From Candidatus Stahliibacteriota bacterium (GTDB lineage Bacteria > Hydrothermota > Tepidihabitantia > B3-TA06): a DNA stretch of 9,359 nucleotides. The notes below the pieces were generated by a model. That model did no database searches. It had not been told where the DNA came from and was given only the letters and a program-made list of their open reading frames with translations. The stretch lies in contig DAOVCF010000070.1 in NCBI GenBank assembly GCA_030670165.1, positions 1 to 9,359 on the forward strand, read 5' to 3'. This document shows positions 1-6,792 of this stretch, in pieces (the stretch's first letter is position 1; the number at the start of each line of letters is the position of its first letter). A program made the translations under genes and the position numbers.

Positions 1-636
1 TTCCGGGAGGCAGGGGGTCTGTGGGAGAAGTTCAAGGCCGAGGACTTCGCCACCCTGGAAGCCTTCAAGCGCCGGCCCAAGGAGGTCTGGGAATGGTATC
101 GGTTTCGTCGCAATCTTGCCCGCAAGGCTGAACCCAATCCCGCCCATTACGCCGTGGCCAAACTTGAAACCCTTCACGACGACTTTATGGTCGCTACCCA
201 GAACATAGACAACCTTCACCAGAGAGCGGGCGCAAAGAAGGTGCTTGAGCTGCACGGCAACATCATGCGCTCCTACTGCCTTAAATGCGGTCACAAGGTG
301 GATGAATCCGAGCACGAGCTTGAAGGCGAAGTTCCCACCTGTCCCAAAGGGGACTGCGGCGGCGTGATGAGACCCGATGTTGTGTGGTTTGGTGAGTTCC
401 TCGATCCCAAAGTGCTTGAACAGTCCTTCAAGTTCGCCTCGGAGTGCGACTGCTGCATCGTTATCGGCACCTCCGGGCTGGTCTATCCTGCGGCCCAGAT
501 ACCTGTGCTGGCCAGGCGCAACGATGCAACAATCATCGATGTAAATCCTGAGCCATCCGCTATTACCCCTATCGCAGATTACTTTCTTCAAGGCAAGGCC
601 GGCGAGATAATGCCGTTACTGGTTGAAGGGAATTAG
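1..636 (+). CDS. cobB: NAD-dependent protein deacylase, sirtuin (SIR2) family, 5' truncated by window
   Basis: The open frame runs from base 1 with no start codon, so the N-terminus (the first Rossmann glycine motif) is missing and 211 residues remain. Visible sirtuin landmarks (numbered from base 1): FREAGGLW at 1-8; Y33 and R36 spaced as the acyl-carboxylate-binding Tyr/Arg of SIRT5 and CobB; QNID at 67-70; catalytic His85 in HGN; a four-Cys zinc site at C93, C96, C114 and C119; the NAD-binding GTSG at 156-159; and DVNPEP near 180. The family removes acyl groups from lysines using NAD, releasing nicotinamide and O-acyl-ADP-ribose in the cytoplasm. The Tyr/Arg pair is known to favour succinyl, malonyl or glutaryl lysine, so a desuccinylase role is inferred. 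A GTG at 154 is not the start, because conserved motifs lie upstream of it. The radical SAM gene follows after 42 bp on the same strand. Confidence 0.95.
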   Translation, partial: FREAGGLWEKFKAEDFATLEAFKRRPKEVWEWYRFRRNLARKAEPNPAHYAVAKLETLHDDFMVATQNIDNLHQRAGAKKVLELHGNIMRSYCLKCGHKVDESEHELEGEVPTCPKGDCGGVMRPDVVWFGEFLDPKVLEQSFKFASECDCCIVIGTSGLVYPAAQIPVLARRNDATIIDVNPEPSAITPIADYFLQGKAGEIMPLLVEGN

Positions 637-638
637 TC

Positions 639-665
639 CGCAGATGACGCAGATTACGCAGAAAA
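639..665 (+). repeat. Three tandem copies of a 9-bp unit (CGCAGATKA)
   Basis: Directly after the sirtuin stop come CGCAGATGA, CGCAGATTA and a decayed CGCAGAAAA. They fill most of the 42-bp gap before the radical SAM gene and crowd its ribosome binding region, where only a weak purine stretch is seen. From memory, units of this type (CGCAGATTA) recur in intergenic DNA of uncultured bacteria. Function is unknown. Confidence 0.7.
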
Positions 666-678
666 AAGAGATTGTAAA

Positions 679-1599
679 ATGAGCTACACCTACGGCCCGG
701 TGCCCTCAAGAAGGCTGGGATTGTCGCTGGGCGTTGATGTCTTACCTTACAAAACCTGCAGTTTTGACTGCGTCTACTGTCAGCTGGGACGAACATCGAA
801 TCTTGCCATTGAACGAAAGTCATTCTTTCCCAGGGAAGGAATTCTCGCCGAAGTCGTTAAAGTAGCTGCCCAGACGAATCCAGCCTACGTAACCTTTTCC
901 GGTTCGGGAGAGCCTACCTTAAATTCCGATATAGGTTGGCTTATTCGCCGGTTCAAGGAGAAGATTAACTGCAAGGTCGCGGTGCTTACCAACTCGTCCC
1001 TGCTGTGGATGCCTGAGGTCCGGGAGGAGATAAAGCCTGCCGACCTGGTGGTTCCCTCGCTCGATGCGGCCACGGAAGAGGTATGGAAAAAGCTCAACCG
1101 CCCTCATACCGATCTTGATTTCAGTAAGATCATAGAAGGGCTGATAGACTTTTCCAATGAATATGCAGGCCAGCTCTGGGTCGAGATACTGCTTGTTAAG
1201 GGAATGAACGACCCTGCCGAGCACGTTAAGGCCCTGAACCGGATACTTGCCCGTATGCGGTTTGACAAGGTTCAGCTAAACACGGTGGTCAGGCCGCCTT
1301 CCGAGGAATCCGCGCTCGCGCTTTCGTATGAGGAGCTTCGAGCAATCTCTAAGGAACTACCCGTAAGTACCGAGATCATAGTACCTTACCGCAAGAAGGG
1401 AAAGCAGGTATCAGCACACGGCGATCGTGAGCGCATCCTTGCCGCAATCGCCCGCCGGCCCATGACCGTAAAACACATCGAACAGAGCCTGGGCATACCT
1501 CCAGAACGTGCTAAACCGGCCTTAGAGGCCATTATCGCCGAAGGCAAGGCAAAACTGTCTATCCATGAGGGAGAGGAATTCTACGAGGCCATGCGGTGA
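679..1599 (+). CDS. Radical SAM protein, TYW1/COG0731-like Fe-S oxidoreductase
   Basis: A 306-residue cytoplasmic protein. C27, C31 and C34 form the CxxxCxxC motif that binds the 4Fe-4S cluster used to cleave S-adenosylmethionine. GEPTL at 77-81, after a beta-strand (VTFSGS), is the SAM-contacting motif of the barrel. The opening YGPVPSRRLG is typical of the COG0731 group, named after wyosine synthase TYW1 but mostly uncharacterised in bacteria, so the substrate is unknown. The last ~60 residues (about 247-306) look like a winged-helix domain: two short helices, a GIPPERAK turn, then a hairpin with HEGEEFY. That could bind nucleic acid or a partner. The ATG at 679 is used because the YGPVPSRR motif begins right after it; the Shine-Dalgarno is weak (AAAAGAG about 10 nt upstream). 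Probably cotranscribed with the sirtuin. Confidence 0.88.
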   Translation: MSYTYGPVPSRRLGLSLGVDVLPYKTCSFDCVYCQLGRTSNLAIERKSFFPREGILAEVVKVAAQTNPAYVTFSGSGEPTLNSDIGWLIRRFKEKINCKVAVLTNSSLLWMPEVREEIKPADLVVPSLDAATEEVWKKLNRPHTDLDFSKIIEGLIDFSNEYAGQLWVEILLVKGMNDPAEHVKALNRILARMRFDKVQLNTVVRPPSEESALALSYEELRAISKELPVSTEIIVPYRKKGKQVSAHGDRERILAAIARRPMTVKHIEQSLGIPPERAKPALEAIIAEGKAKLSIHEGEEFYEAMR

Positions 1600-1614
1600 T
1601 TTCTGCCGTTTTAC

Positions 1615-1642
1615 TTGACAACCCCCTTTGTTTAAGTATTAT
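1615..1642 (+). promoter_or_regulatory. Sigma70-type promoter for the barrel-protein gene
   Basis: TTGACA at 1615-1620 (6/6) and TATTAT at 1637-1642 (5/6) are separated by 16 bp. The box starts 16 bp after the radical SAM stop codon. Transcription should begin near 1649, giving a leader of about 20 nt that consists mostly of the ribosome binding site. Confidence 0.75.
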
Positions 1643-1657
1643 CGTAACTTAATCCGT

Positions 1658-1665
1658 AAAGGAGG
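1658..1665 (+). promoter_or_regulatory. Strong Shine-Dalgarno fixing the start at 1670
   Basis: AAAGGAGG lies four bases before ATG 1670. The same frame can be opened further upstream at TTG 1628, but that codon lies between the -35 and -10 boxes and has no Shine-Dalgarno, so it would not be in the transcript. The next in-frame ATG, at 1685, is too far from this site. Confidence 0.8.
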
Positions 1666-1669
1666 AGTG

Positions 1670-3166
1670 ATGTTAGGCGTTTTGATGTTTCTCTTGGTTC
1701 AAACCGAAGCAGATACCGTCTACAACCTGCGCGATTTCCGCCTGCCTGACGCGGGGGCGATGAAGCTTTATACTGATTTAAATCTAGTGATCAGGGACAA
1801 CGTTGACTATTCTTCCAGGATCTACAAAGAATGGGAAGATAGAGACAGTTACCGCGGTGGTACAGGTAGGGTTACATTTTTGTATGACCGATGGGGAGAA
1901 AAAAGAGAGTTGAATCTTGATGTATCTTTCTCCGGGCATCTTCGATCAACGCCCGGATATTACGAAGCGCATAGTTTGGACTCTCTTTTTGATACAACTT
2001 GGGTTTCGGAGGATAGTGAAATTGCAGGATACGGAAAAGTAGGGTTATTGGAAGACTGGAGATATTATCTTTGGAGAACACCTGTTTTTATAGGTATGGC
2101 GAGTGATATTGAAGGAGAGTATTCTACGGGTAACAGGTTTTCTACCTATGATATCGATGAAGCCAGCACCCACAATGAATATGAAAGTTATGGACATTGT
2201 TTGGAAGAATTCATTGAATTCGGCCCACAACTAGGGATCGGCCGACTTCGTCAGCTCGAATATCCCTCACGTGCATTGGTTGCGAACGAGATAGTTAGCG
2301 AGATGGGTTTTGATTCGGATGCAGAATTAGTTAACGAACTTGCACAGCTCTTCGCTGATCGATGGAGGTATCCAATTAAATATTGGAAGCCTGATTGGGA
2401 ATTTTACGAAGACATGGAGGAGATTCTTTTAGAGCATGGAATTGAACCTGAAGAGATGCGTATTCGTTCTTGGATGCGTATTATTGACGCATCATCAATT
2501 TGGGAATATGGACGACCGTATGGGATTCGTTTGACCCTCAGACCAACTTTCAGGCATTTTTATTATTCTTACGAACACCATTATAATAGTGTCCTTGATT
2601 TCCCGGATACCCTTTACATTCATCTAACTGAAGAAGACGAATGGCGTGAAAGCTACGGTTTCTTCTTTCCAGTTGCGGATGTCTCACTCGAAGGGGGCTA
2701 TCCTATCAATAACTGGATGCACCTTCAAGGTGAATTGGAATTTCGAAGTGATTCGATGTATGGATTTTCAAGAAGGATTGAAAATGAATATACCCAATAT
2801 AACAACGGTATGGAAGTATGGAGTTATGAAGATACTACAACGATCTGGGATTTTAATATAAGCGACTACTCCTTTAGGTATTCAATTCTGACAACTTTTT
2901 ATGTTATTTACACGATGTCAATCAAGCTCGAACTTTACGGTTACTACGGTATCTTCAATAATCCTGAAATAGAGCTCAATAGAAGACGGTGGGGTAACGG
3001 TATTACGTTAGGTGCAGAGTATACCTATCGCGATAAACTTACTTTTGCATGTAGCGGTGGTTTCGAGGTGTCCAATTACGTTTCCACGATTGCAGGCATT
3101 CCGGGTTACAAACACTTTGGATTAGCCCCAGAGGCAAATATTAGGGTTGGATACCGTATATTTTAG
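1670..3166 (+). CDS. Secreted protein, probable outer-membrane beta-barrel, family not recognised
   Basis: 498 residues. A very short hydrophobic N-terminus (LGVLMFLLV) followed by QTEA-D suggests export with cleavage after Ala14, although no basic residues precede it. The rest is rich in Tyr, Trp, Phe, Asp and Glu, with alternating polar/aromatic stretches such as GIRLTLRPTFRHFYYSY and LTFACSGGFEVSNY. The chain ends VGYRIF: a terminal Phe after alternating residues is the classic C-terminal signal recognised by the BAM complex. A more helical, acidic section at about 190-275 (SRALVANEIVSE onward) could be a plug or periplasmic part. I do not recognise a family and assign no function. The gene is AT-rich (35% GC in 2161-2220 against 60% in 1201-1260), suggesting transfer or relaxed codon use. 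It has its own promoter and overlaps the convergent hydrolase gene by 26 bp. Confidence 0.8.
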   Translation: MLGVLMFLLVQTEADTVYNLRDFRLPDAGAMKLYTDLNLVIRDNVDYSSRIYKEWEDRDSYRGGTGRVTFLYDRWGEKRELNLDVSFSGHLRSTPGYYEAHSLDSLFDTTWVSEDSEIAGYGKVGLLEDWRYYLWRTPVFIGMASDIEGEYSTGNRFSTYDIDEASTHNEYESYGHCLEEFIEFGPQLGIGRLRQLEYPSRALVANEIVSEMGFDSDAELVNELAQLFADRWRYPIKYWKPDWEFYEDMEEILLEHGIEPEEMRIRSWMRIIDASSIWEYGRPYGIRLTLRPTFRHFYYSYEHHYNSVLDFPDTLYIHLTEEDEWRESYGFFFPVADVSLEGGYPINNWMHLQGELEFRSDSMYGFSRRIENEYTQYNNGMEVWSYEDTTTIWDFNISDYSFRYSILTTFYVIYTMSIKLELYGYYGIFNNPEIELNRRRWGNGITLGAEYTYRDKLTFACSGGFEVSNYVSTIAGIPGYKHFGLAPEANIRVGYRIF

Positions 3167-5633
3167 GCCAGTTATAACCCCACTCCGCGTCAAAGAACCC
3201 GGCCTTTATGACCCCGCCCCAGCCTTTGTCCGAGACTTCCTTTGACCAGATAAGGTAGTCAGGGATGCCTGCGCCCGAGTAGAGGGTGGAGAAGTAGCCG
3301 GAGAGCTTTAAGCCATCGGAGCCGATGCCCTCGCGAACCAGAACCTTTTTGTCATGGTTCAACGGGTTGCGGTAGACAAACAGGGACGCGGTTGCTTCAG
3401 GAGGAAGGATTTCATCTGCGAACACGAATCGTCCGTCCTCAATCCTTATCGGCAGATTCTTTTCGATTCGTGCGGTGATCACGTTCTGCTCCGCGTTGCC
3501 GTAAAGGATAAGGTTGTAGCTGTTAATCATCTCGCCGGTCACCGCGGTATCAGGAACGATCCTTACAGTTCCGTTTGCCACTACCCACCATCGCTGGGCT
3601 TCGCCTGCAGCCCTGTGTAGTAGTTTTGCTGTGGTCTCCGAATCACTCCGAGTTCCATAGACCAGGATGAAAGGCCCGTAGTACGCACCCTTGATCGGCG
3701 GATGGGGGAGGGGGTAGGAGTCAGATTTGGCCCGCTGCCAGCCGTTTTTCCCGATCTCGAAGGCAATCGAATCAACATTGGGGGTAACCGATAGGGTCGC
3801 GTCGTCTATCTGGACGTTGAAGGTCTTCCCGATCATATCGTCTTCCAACTTGAGGGAAAAACGGTTCATATTGGTGGTTTTGATTTTGAAATCGCTATCC
3901 TCCTGCCAGCCTTCGATAATCGCGTCATTCATCCTGTTCTCAATTGTCTGTATCTCGAGCCAATAGGCACCGTTTTCCTGAGTAATATCTGCACTGCGAT
4001 AGTAAACGTGTTCTGGGTAGGGATTACGCACCTGCTCCTGCATGAACTCCATCATGCGAGGCCAGTTCACGCAGGCTACGCCCGAATCAGACCACCAGTG
4101 GCCTTTCTCCGGCACCTCCTCGTAGCAATAGTTGAATCCCAGTTGAGCGAGACGCTTTGCATAAAGCCTTGCCTGGAACGCGGGCACGTTGTCGTCCGCG
4201 CCGCCCTGAAGGATGTAGATAGGCAGGTTGGATGCGTTTTCCACCCGGGCAAGCTGGTTGTCGGTGCGCAGGGCCTGATTGCGTATCTTAAGCTGCCAGG
4301 GCTCGGCGTAGATTGCCGACTTCTGCCATGTCCAGGGAACGTAAAGTTCGTGGTTTGTCCAACCCGCGCCAGGGGATGCCGAGGCAAAGAGATCGGGATG
4401 CGTAAGCCCAACGTGCCAGACCCCGTGCCCGCCCATCGAATGACCGGTAAGGTGGATTCGATCTTCGTCGATCGGATAGCGCTCCTTAACCTTATCCAAC
4501 ACCTCAAGCGCGTCCAGGCGTCCCCAGTCCTGCCAGTCGAACCCGAACCGGCGGCGGTTGGTGGGCGAGACCACGAAAGCCCAGTCATTCTGCGTATAGG
4601 CCCGCACAAGGCCGATGGCTTCGACCCCTGCGCCGTGCAGGGAGAAAATCAATGGGTATTCTTTTGAAGGGTCGTAATTTTCCGGCGGCATTATCCCATA
4701 GTACTGCACCGAGTTATCTATTGTGGATACGAAGGTCTCCTTCCGCGATTCCTCCGGTCTGCGGCAGCGCAGCTTGAGGGTTGCCTCGGTTCGACCGTTT
4801 TTCCAGACTACTGCCACGGGCAGCATCAGGGTATCTCCTGGGACGGAGTCAGGGAGCAGGGCGTCAAGCGCAAACTCGAATGGGGCCTTGTAGAAATTCA
4901 TGGGTGCGATAGGGGGGAGGTCGAAAGTGTCGACAGCAAACTTTCCTCCTCCTACTATTAGTTGTGCGTTACGGGTGTTACGGGTGTTACGGGGCCAATC
5001 CTCGGTGGTGTTGGATAAAGGTATCGCGGCAAGGAACGGGCCTGTGGAATCTGCATAGAGAAGATCAGGCAGGGTGGCGTCATTGGCGATCAATCTGACA
5101 TCATCCTCCACCGGAACGAGCTTGAAGTATACCCTGTCATCGCCTGCGCCGCCTAAGCGAACCCAGATGCGGTTTATGCCTTCTTCGAGCACTACCGGCA
5201 CCTGGACGTAGCCGTGGCCGTAGATGTCGCCAGCATAGCTTTGTTTGTTTATTGAAAATCCACAGCGTTTGGCTATGGCCAGGGCGCGTGAACGCTCCGG
5301 CATCTCGATCTCCGCACAGGCATAGCCTGAGTTAAAAAGAGCTGAGATTCCGTAAAAATCCTGCAGGGTATCCCACTTCACGTTTGGATAGTTAGTGGTT
5401 AGCCATCCGGTGGAATCTACCTCAACCTTCTCCCATTCTACCCATCCGCCGGTAGCTAATACGGAAAACAAGCTGTCGCCCTCTTTGGGAACGTAGGCGG
5501 TGTCATCGGGCAGGTTGCGCCAGCTTCCCTCGCGCACGCCGGATAAAAAAGGTCCGCACACCAGATATTCCTGCGGGAATATGGTATCCTGGATCGAGGG
5601 CAGTAAGCTAAGCAAGCTCAAGATCAAGAACAT
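3141..5633 (-). CDS. Exported alpha/beta-hydrolase, prolyl-oligopeptidase/esterase-like
   Basis: 830 residues. The N-terminus (MFLILSLLSLLPSIQD) looks like a signal peptide. Residues ~20-300 are a beta-rich region without recognised motifs. The catalytic alpha/beta-hydrolase domain spans about 305-535: HGAG at 333-336 (oxyanion-hole region), nucleophile Ser399 in GHSMGG, acid Asp480 or Asp481 in GGADDNVP, and His512 in EKGHWW. The order and spacing match secreted prolyl-oligopeptidase-like peptidases and polysaccharide or feruloyl esterases (family knowledge). Whether the substrate is a peptide or an ester cannot be told. A further ~290 residues form a beta-rich C-terminal part; it carries no sorting signal that I recognise. 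ATG 5633 is preceded by AAGGAGG (5639-5645) at 5 nt. A TRNTRN stretch at about 216-221 is made by an in-frame 9-bp repeat. The stop lies 26 bp inside the convergent barrel gene. Confidence 0.88.
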   Translation of the reverse strand: MFLILSLLSLLPSIQDTIFPQEYLVCGPFLSGVREGSWRNLPDDTAYVPKEGDSLFSVLATGGWVEWEKVEVDSTGWLTTNYPNVKWDTLQDFYGISALFNSGYACAEIEMPERSRALAIAKRCGFSINKQSYAGDIYGHGYVQVPVVLEEGINRIWVRLGGAGDDRVYFKLVPVEDDVRLIANDATLPDLLYADSTGPFLAAIPLSNTTEDWPRNTRNTRNAQLIVGGGKFAVDTFDLPPIAPMNFYKAPFEFALDALLPDSVPGDTLMLPVAVVWKNGRTEATLKLRCRRPEESRKETFVSTIDNSVQYYGIMPPENYDPSKEYPLIFSLHGAGVEAIGLVRAYTQNDWAFVVSPTNRRRFGFDWQDWGRLDALEVLDKVKERYPIDEDRIHLTGHSMGGHGVWHVGLTHPDLFASASPGAGWTNHELYVPWTWQKSAIYAEPWQLKIRNQALRTDNQLARVENASNLPIYILQGGADDNVPAFQARLYAKRLAQLGFNYCYEEVPEKGHWWSDSGVACVNWPRMMEFMQEQVRNPYPEHVYYRSADITQENGAYWLEIQTIENRMNDAIIEGWQEDSDFKIKTTNMNRFSLKLEDDMIGKTFNVQIDDATLSVTPNVDSIAFEIGKNGWQRAKSDSYPLPHPPIKGAYYGPFILVYGTRSDSETTAKLLHRAAGEAQRWWVVANGTVRIVPDTAVTGEMINSYNLILYGNAEQNVITARIEKNLPIRIEDGRFVFADEILPPEATASLFVYRNPLNHDKKVLVREGIGSDGLKLSGYFSTLYSGAGIPDYLIWSKEVSDKGWGGVIKAGFFDAEWGYNWPKIYGIQP
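4968..4994 (-). repeat. In-frame tandem 9-bp repeat (ACCCGTAAC) inside the hydrolase gene
   Basis: On the + strand GTTACGGGT, GTTACGGGT and GTTACGGGG follow one another. Read in the gene they give CGT-AAC-ACC repeats, so residues 215-222 become RNTRNTRN. The unit is three codons long and keeps the frame. The same unit recurs at 9342-9359, at the start of comEC. It looks like a dispersed short repeat that inserted or expanded in a surface loop. Confidence 0.75.
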
Positions 5634-5638
5634 TCATG

Positions 5639-5645
5639 CCTCCTT
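5639..5645 (-). promoter_or_regulatory. Shine-Dalgarno of the hydrolase gene
   Basis: On the minus strand AAGGAGG stands five bases before ATG 5633. A second ATG four bases upstream is out of frame and too close to this site to be used. Confidence 0.8.
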
Positions 5646-5662
5646 GGAGTTTTATTTGGGTG

Positions 5663-5690
5663 ATGCTAAGCACCAGGGAAGAAAAGTCAA
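5663..5690 (-). promoter_or_regulatory. Probable sigma70-type promoter for the hydrolase gene
   Basis: Minus-strand TTGACT (5690-5685, 5/6) and TAGCAT (5668-5663, 4/6) are 16 bp apart. The predicted start near 5656 leaves a leader of about 23 nt containing the AAGGAGG site. The -10 is weaker than in the other promoters of this window. Confidence 0.5.
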
Positions 5691-5794
5691 GGGATTGATT
5701 TTGGAATCACTTGCTGTAGGAACTTTCCTGTCGAAAGTTTGGGGGTGCGGGTTCTGCGATCTTTTTAGCCGAAGGGTAAAAAGGAGCATTAAGA

Positions 5795-5891
5795 GTTGTA
5801 GGGACCGACTTTCAAGTCGGCCCGATTGATTAAATCACGGGCTGACCTGACGCGCAACGGACGCCCTAGCGTTAACGTCAGCCCCTACGAC
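5795..5891. mobile_element. 97-bp MITE-like element with terminal inverted repeats and two hairpins
   Basis: The ends GTTGTAGGGACCGAC (5795-5809) and the inverted GTCGTAGGGGCTGAC (from 5891) match at 12 of 15 bases. Inside are a perfect 7-bp hairpin, CCGACTT-TC-AAGTCGG (5805-5820), and a second arm pair, GGGCTGAC (5839-5846) with GTCAGCCC (5877-5884). There is no coding capacity. The architecture fits a small palindromic dispersed repeat or a non-autonomous element; no target-site duplication is evident. The right end overlaps the last codons of the 205-aa gene and supplies its TAG stop. Confidence 0.6.
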
Positions 5892-6502
5892 CTTGTTTTT
5901 CTTACATCTTTTGAGCTAGGGGCTATCATTCGACTTCTAGCTTTGGCATATAAATCATCTAGGGGCATTCCCTTTGCGATTTTTAGGACTTTATTCTCGT
6001 ATTCTTTGCATTTTTCACCAACTACACGTTTAGCCCAAGTGACTAGCCTTAAGAAATCCTCTACGCTTCTTTTAGGAACAACGATGTGTTTCATAGAGCT
6101 TGTGATTATGCCTACAACTTTGCGTTCCGCGCTATTCGTAGGGGAAAGCTGGATATCAACCCTGACTTGCTCAAATGGGTTGACGGAATGTGCGATGTGT
6201 TTGTCCCTTAAGTCCTTGTGGTAATTATGGAATTCAATAGCACTTTCATTGAGGGAGTAAATAGTATCAGGGTCTAATCCATAACGTTTGCCGGTAGCAA
6301 AACACCTGATATAACTAATCAATGCTGCGCTCCAAAGACTTTGTATAAGAACCCAATCTTTATCTTTGGTTTCCAACAGATCAATTAGGCGTTTCAAAGT
6401 TTCGGTAACAAAGTCTAAATCCTGAAATATTGCCGCTAGATCAGCAAGAGTTTTAGCTTCTTCAAAATCTACTTGCGCCCCGTAGAAAGGTTCTTGTTGC
6501 AC
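5885..6502 (-). CDS. Hypothetical 205-aa protein with an R-x5-H (HEPN-like) motif
   Basis: I do not recognise the family. The protein is soluble-looking, largely helical by composition, with no signal peptide. LRDKHIAHS at 98-106 contains Arg99 followed by Asp and then His105: an R(D)x4H arrangement resembling the R-x4-6-H active-site motif of HEPN RNases, many of which act in toxin-antitoxin, abortive-infection and CRISPR systems. That link is inference from one short motif, and no antitoxin or nucleotidyltransferase partner is adjacent. Start is GTG 6502 because GGAGG (6508-6512) sits five bases upstream; the ATG two bases further upstream is out of frame. The gene is AT-rich (33% GC in 6361-6420) unlike comEC, which suggests acquisition. 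Its C-terminal Ser codon and TAG stop come from the adjacent inverted-repeat element. It has its own consensus promoter and appears monocistronic. Confidence 0.75.
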   Translation of the reverse strand: MQQEPFYGAQVDFEEAKTLADLAAIFQDLDFVTETLKRLIDLLETKDKDWVLIQSLWSAALISYIRCFATGKRYGLDPDTIYSLNESAIEFHNYHKDLRDKHIAHSVNPFEQVRVDIQLSPTNSAERKVVGIITSSMKHIVVPKRSVEDFLRLVTWAKRVVGEKCKEYENKVLKIAKGMPLDDLYAKARSRMIAPSSKDVRKTRS

Positions 6503-6507
6503 ATATA

Positions 6508-6512
6508 CCTCC
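6508..6512 (-). promoter_or_regulatory. Shine-Dalgarno selecting the GTG start at 6502
   Basis: Minus-strand GGAGG with a 5-nt spacer (TATAT) to GTG. With transcription expected near 6514 the site lies at about +2 to +6, so the mRNA leader is only about 12 nt long. Confidence 0.75.
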
Positions 6513-6520
6513 GAAAAAGG

Positions 6521-6549
6521 ATTATAGGGGGAATTGTTATTAGTGTCAA
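6521..6549 (-). promoter_or_regulatory. Exact-consensus sigma70 promoter for the 205-aa gene
   Basis: Minus-strand TTGACA (6549-6544) and TATAAT (6526-6521) are separated by exactly 17 bp, so both boxes are 6/6. Such a perfect match is rare and predicts strong constitutive transcription unless a repressor intervenes; no obvious operator palindrome overlaps it. Confidence 0.85.
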
Positions 6550-6563
6550 ACCAGAGAAAAAGG

Positions 6564-6585
6564 AAAGCGCCCTTGCGGGCGTTTT
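6564..6585. terminator. GC hairpin terminator, copy 1
   Basis: CGCCC (6568-6572), loop TTGC, GGGCG (6577-6581), with AAA before and TTTT after. On the minus strand the loop is GCAA, a stable GNRA tetraloop. It lies just upstream of the 205-aa gene promoter and would stop residual read-through from the tmRNA side. It is near-identical to the hairpin at 6748-6773. Confidence 0.6.
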
Positions 6586-6630
6586 CACAATTTCAGATTA
6601 GGAGTTAGGCACTCCATCCTTAAAAACCCC

Positions 6631-6707
6631 CAATTTGCCCCAATTTTGTCCAACTTTTGTCTATCTTTTGTCCACCTTTTGACCATCTTTTGTCTATCTT
6701 TTGACCA
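6631..6707. repeat. Seven 11-bp tandem units with phased T-tracts
   Basis: Units such as TCTTTTGTCCA and TCTTTTGACCA recur every 11 bp (starts at 6642, 6653, 6664, 6675, 6686 and 6697, with a decayed first unit at 6631). Each carries a TTTT run, so the runs fall close to once per helical turn, the arrangement known to bend DNA. The array sits between the two terminator hairpins. Read as protein it gives a Lys-rich repeat, but no convincing start or ribosome site supports translation. Confidence 0.75.
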
Positions 6708-6747
6708 GCTTTTTTTACCCCAAACTTTGGCCAGCTTTCCGTAAAGG

Positions 6748-6773
6748 AAAAGCGCCCTTGCGGGCGCTTTTTT
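6748..6773 (-). terminator. Intrinsic terminator of ssrA, copy 2, bidirectional
   Basis: A 6-bp GC stem, GCGCCC (6752-6757) and GGGCGC (6762-6767), encloses TTGC, flanked by AAAA and TTTTTT. It lies 20 bp beyond the mature tmRNA 3' end. On the tmRNA strand the loop is GCAA and the downstream T-run is TTTTCCTTT; on the + strand the tail is six T, so it could act both ways. Confidence 0.75.
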
Positions 6774-6792
6774 CAAAAAGGAGGTTAGGGAA

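Noticed and set aside
1628..1669. N-terminal extension of the barrel protein from TTG 1628
   Set aside because: It would supply basic residues for the signal peptide, but the codon lies within the promoter and the strong Shine-Dalgarno points to ATG 1670.
4008..4667. 219-aa plus-strand frame
   Set aside because: It is a shadow of the hydrolase catalytic domain, whose GHSMGG and other motifs are read on the minus strand.
5721..5739. 7-bp hairpin AACTTTC/GAAAGTT as a terminator or operator
   Set aside because: There is no T-run on either side and it does not overlap the promoter boxes; a chance or minor structure is as likely.
6601..6615. Short hairpin GGAGT-TAGGC-ACTCC
   Set aside because: Only five pairs; better explained as part of the duplicated ssrA flank than as an independent signal.
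6585..6776. 63-aa Lys-rich minus-strand frame with internal repeats
   Set aside because: It starts with TTG inside the ssrA terminator, has no ribosome binding site, and consists of the 11-bp repeat read as codons.
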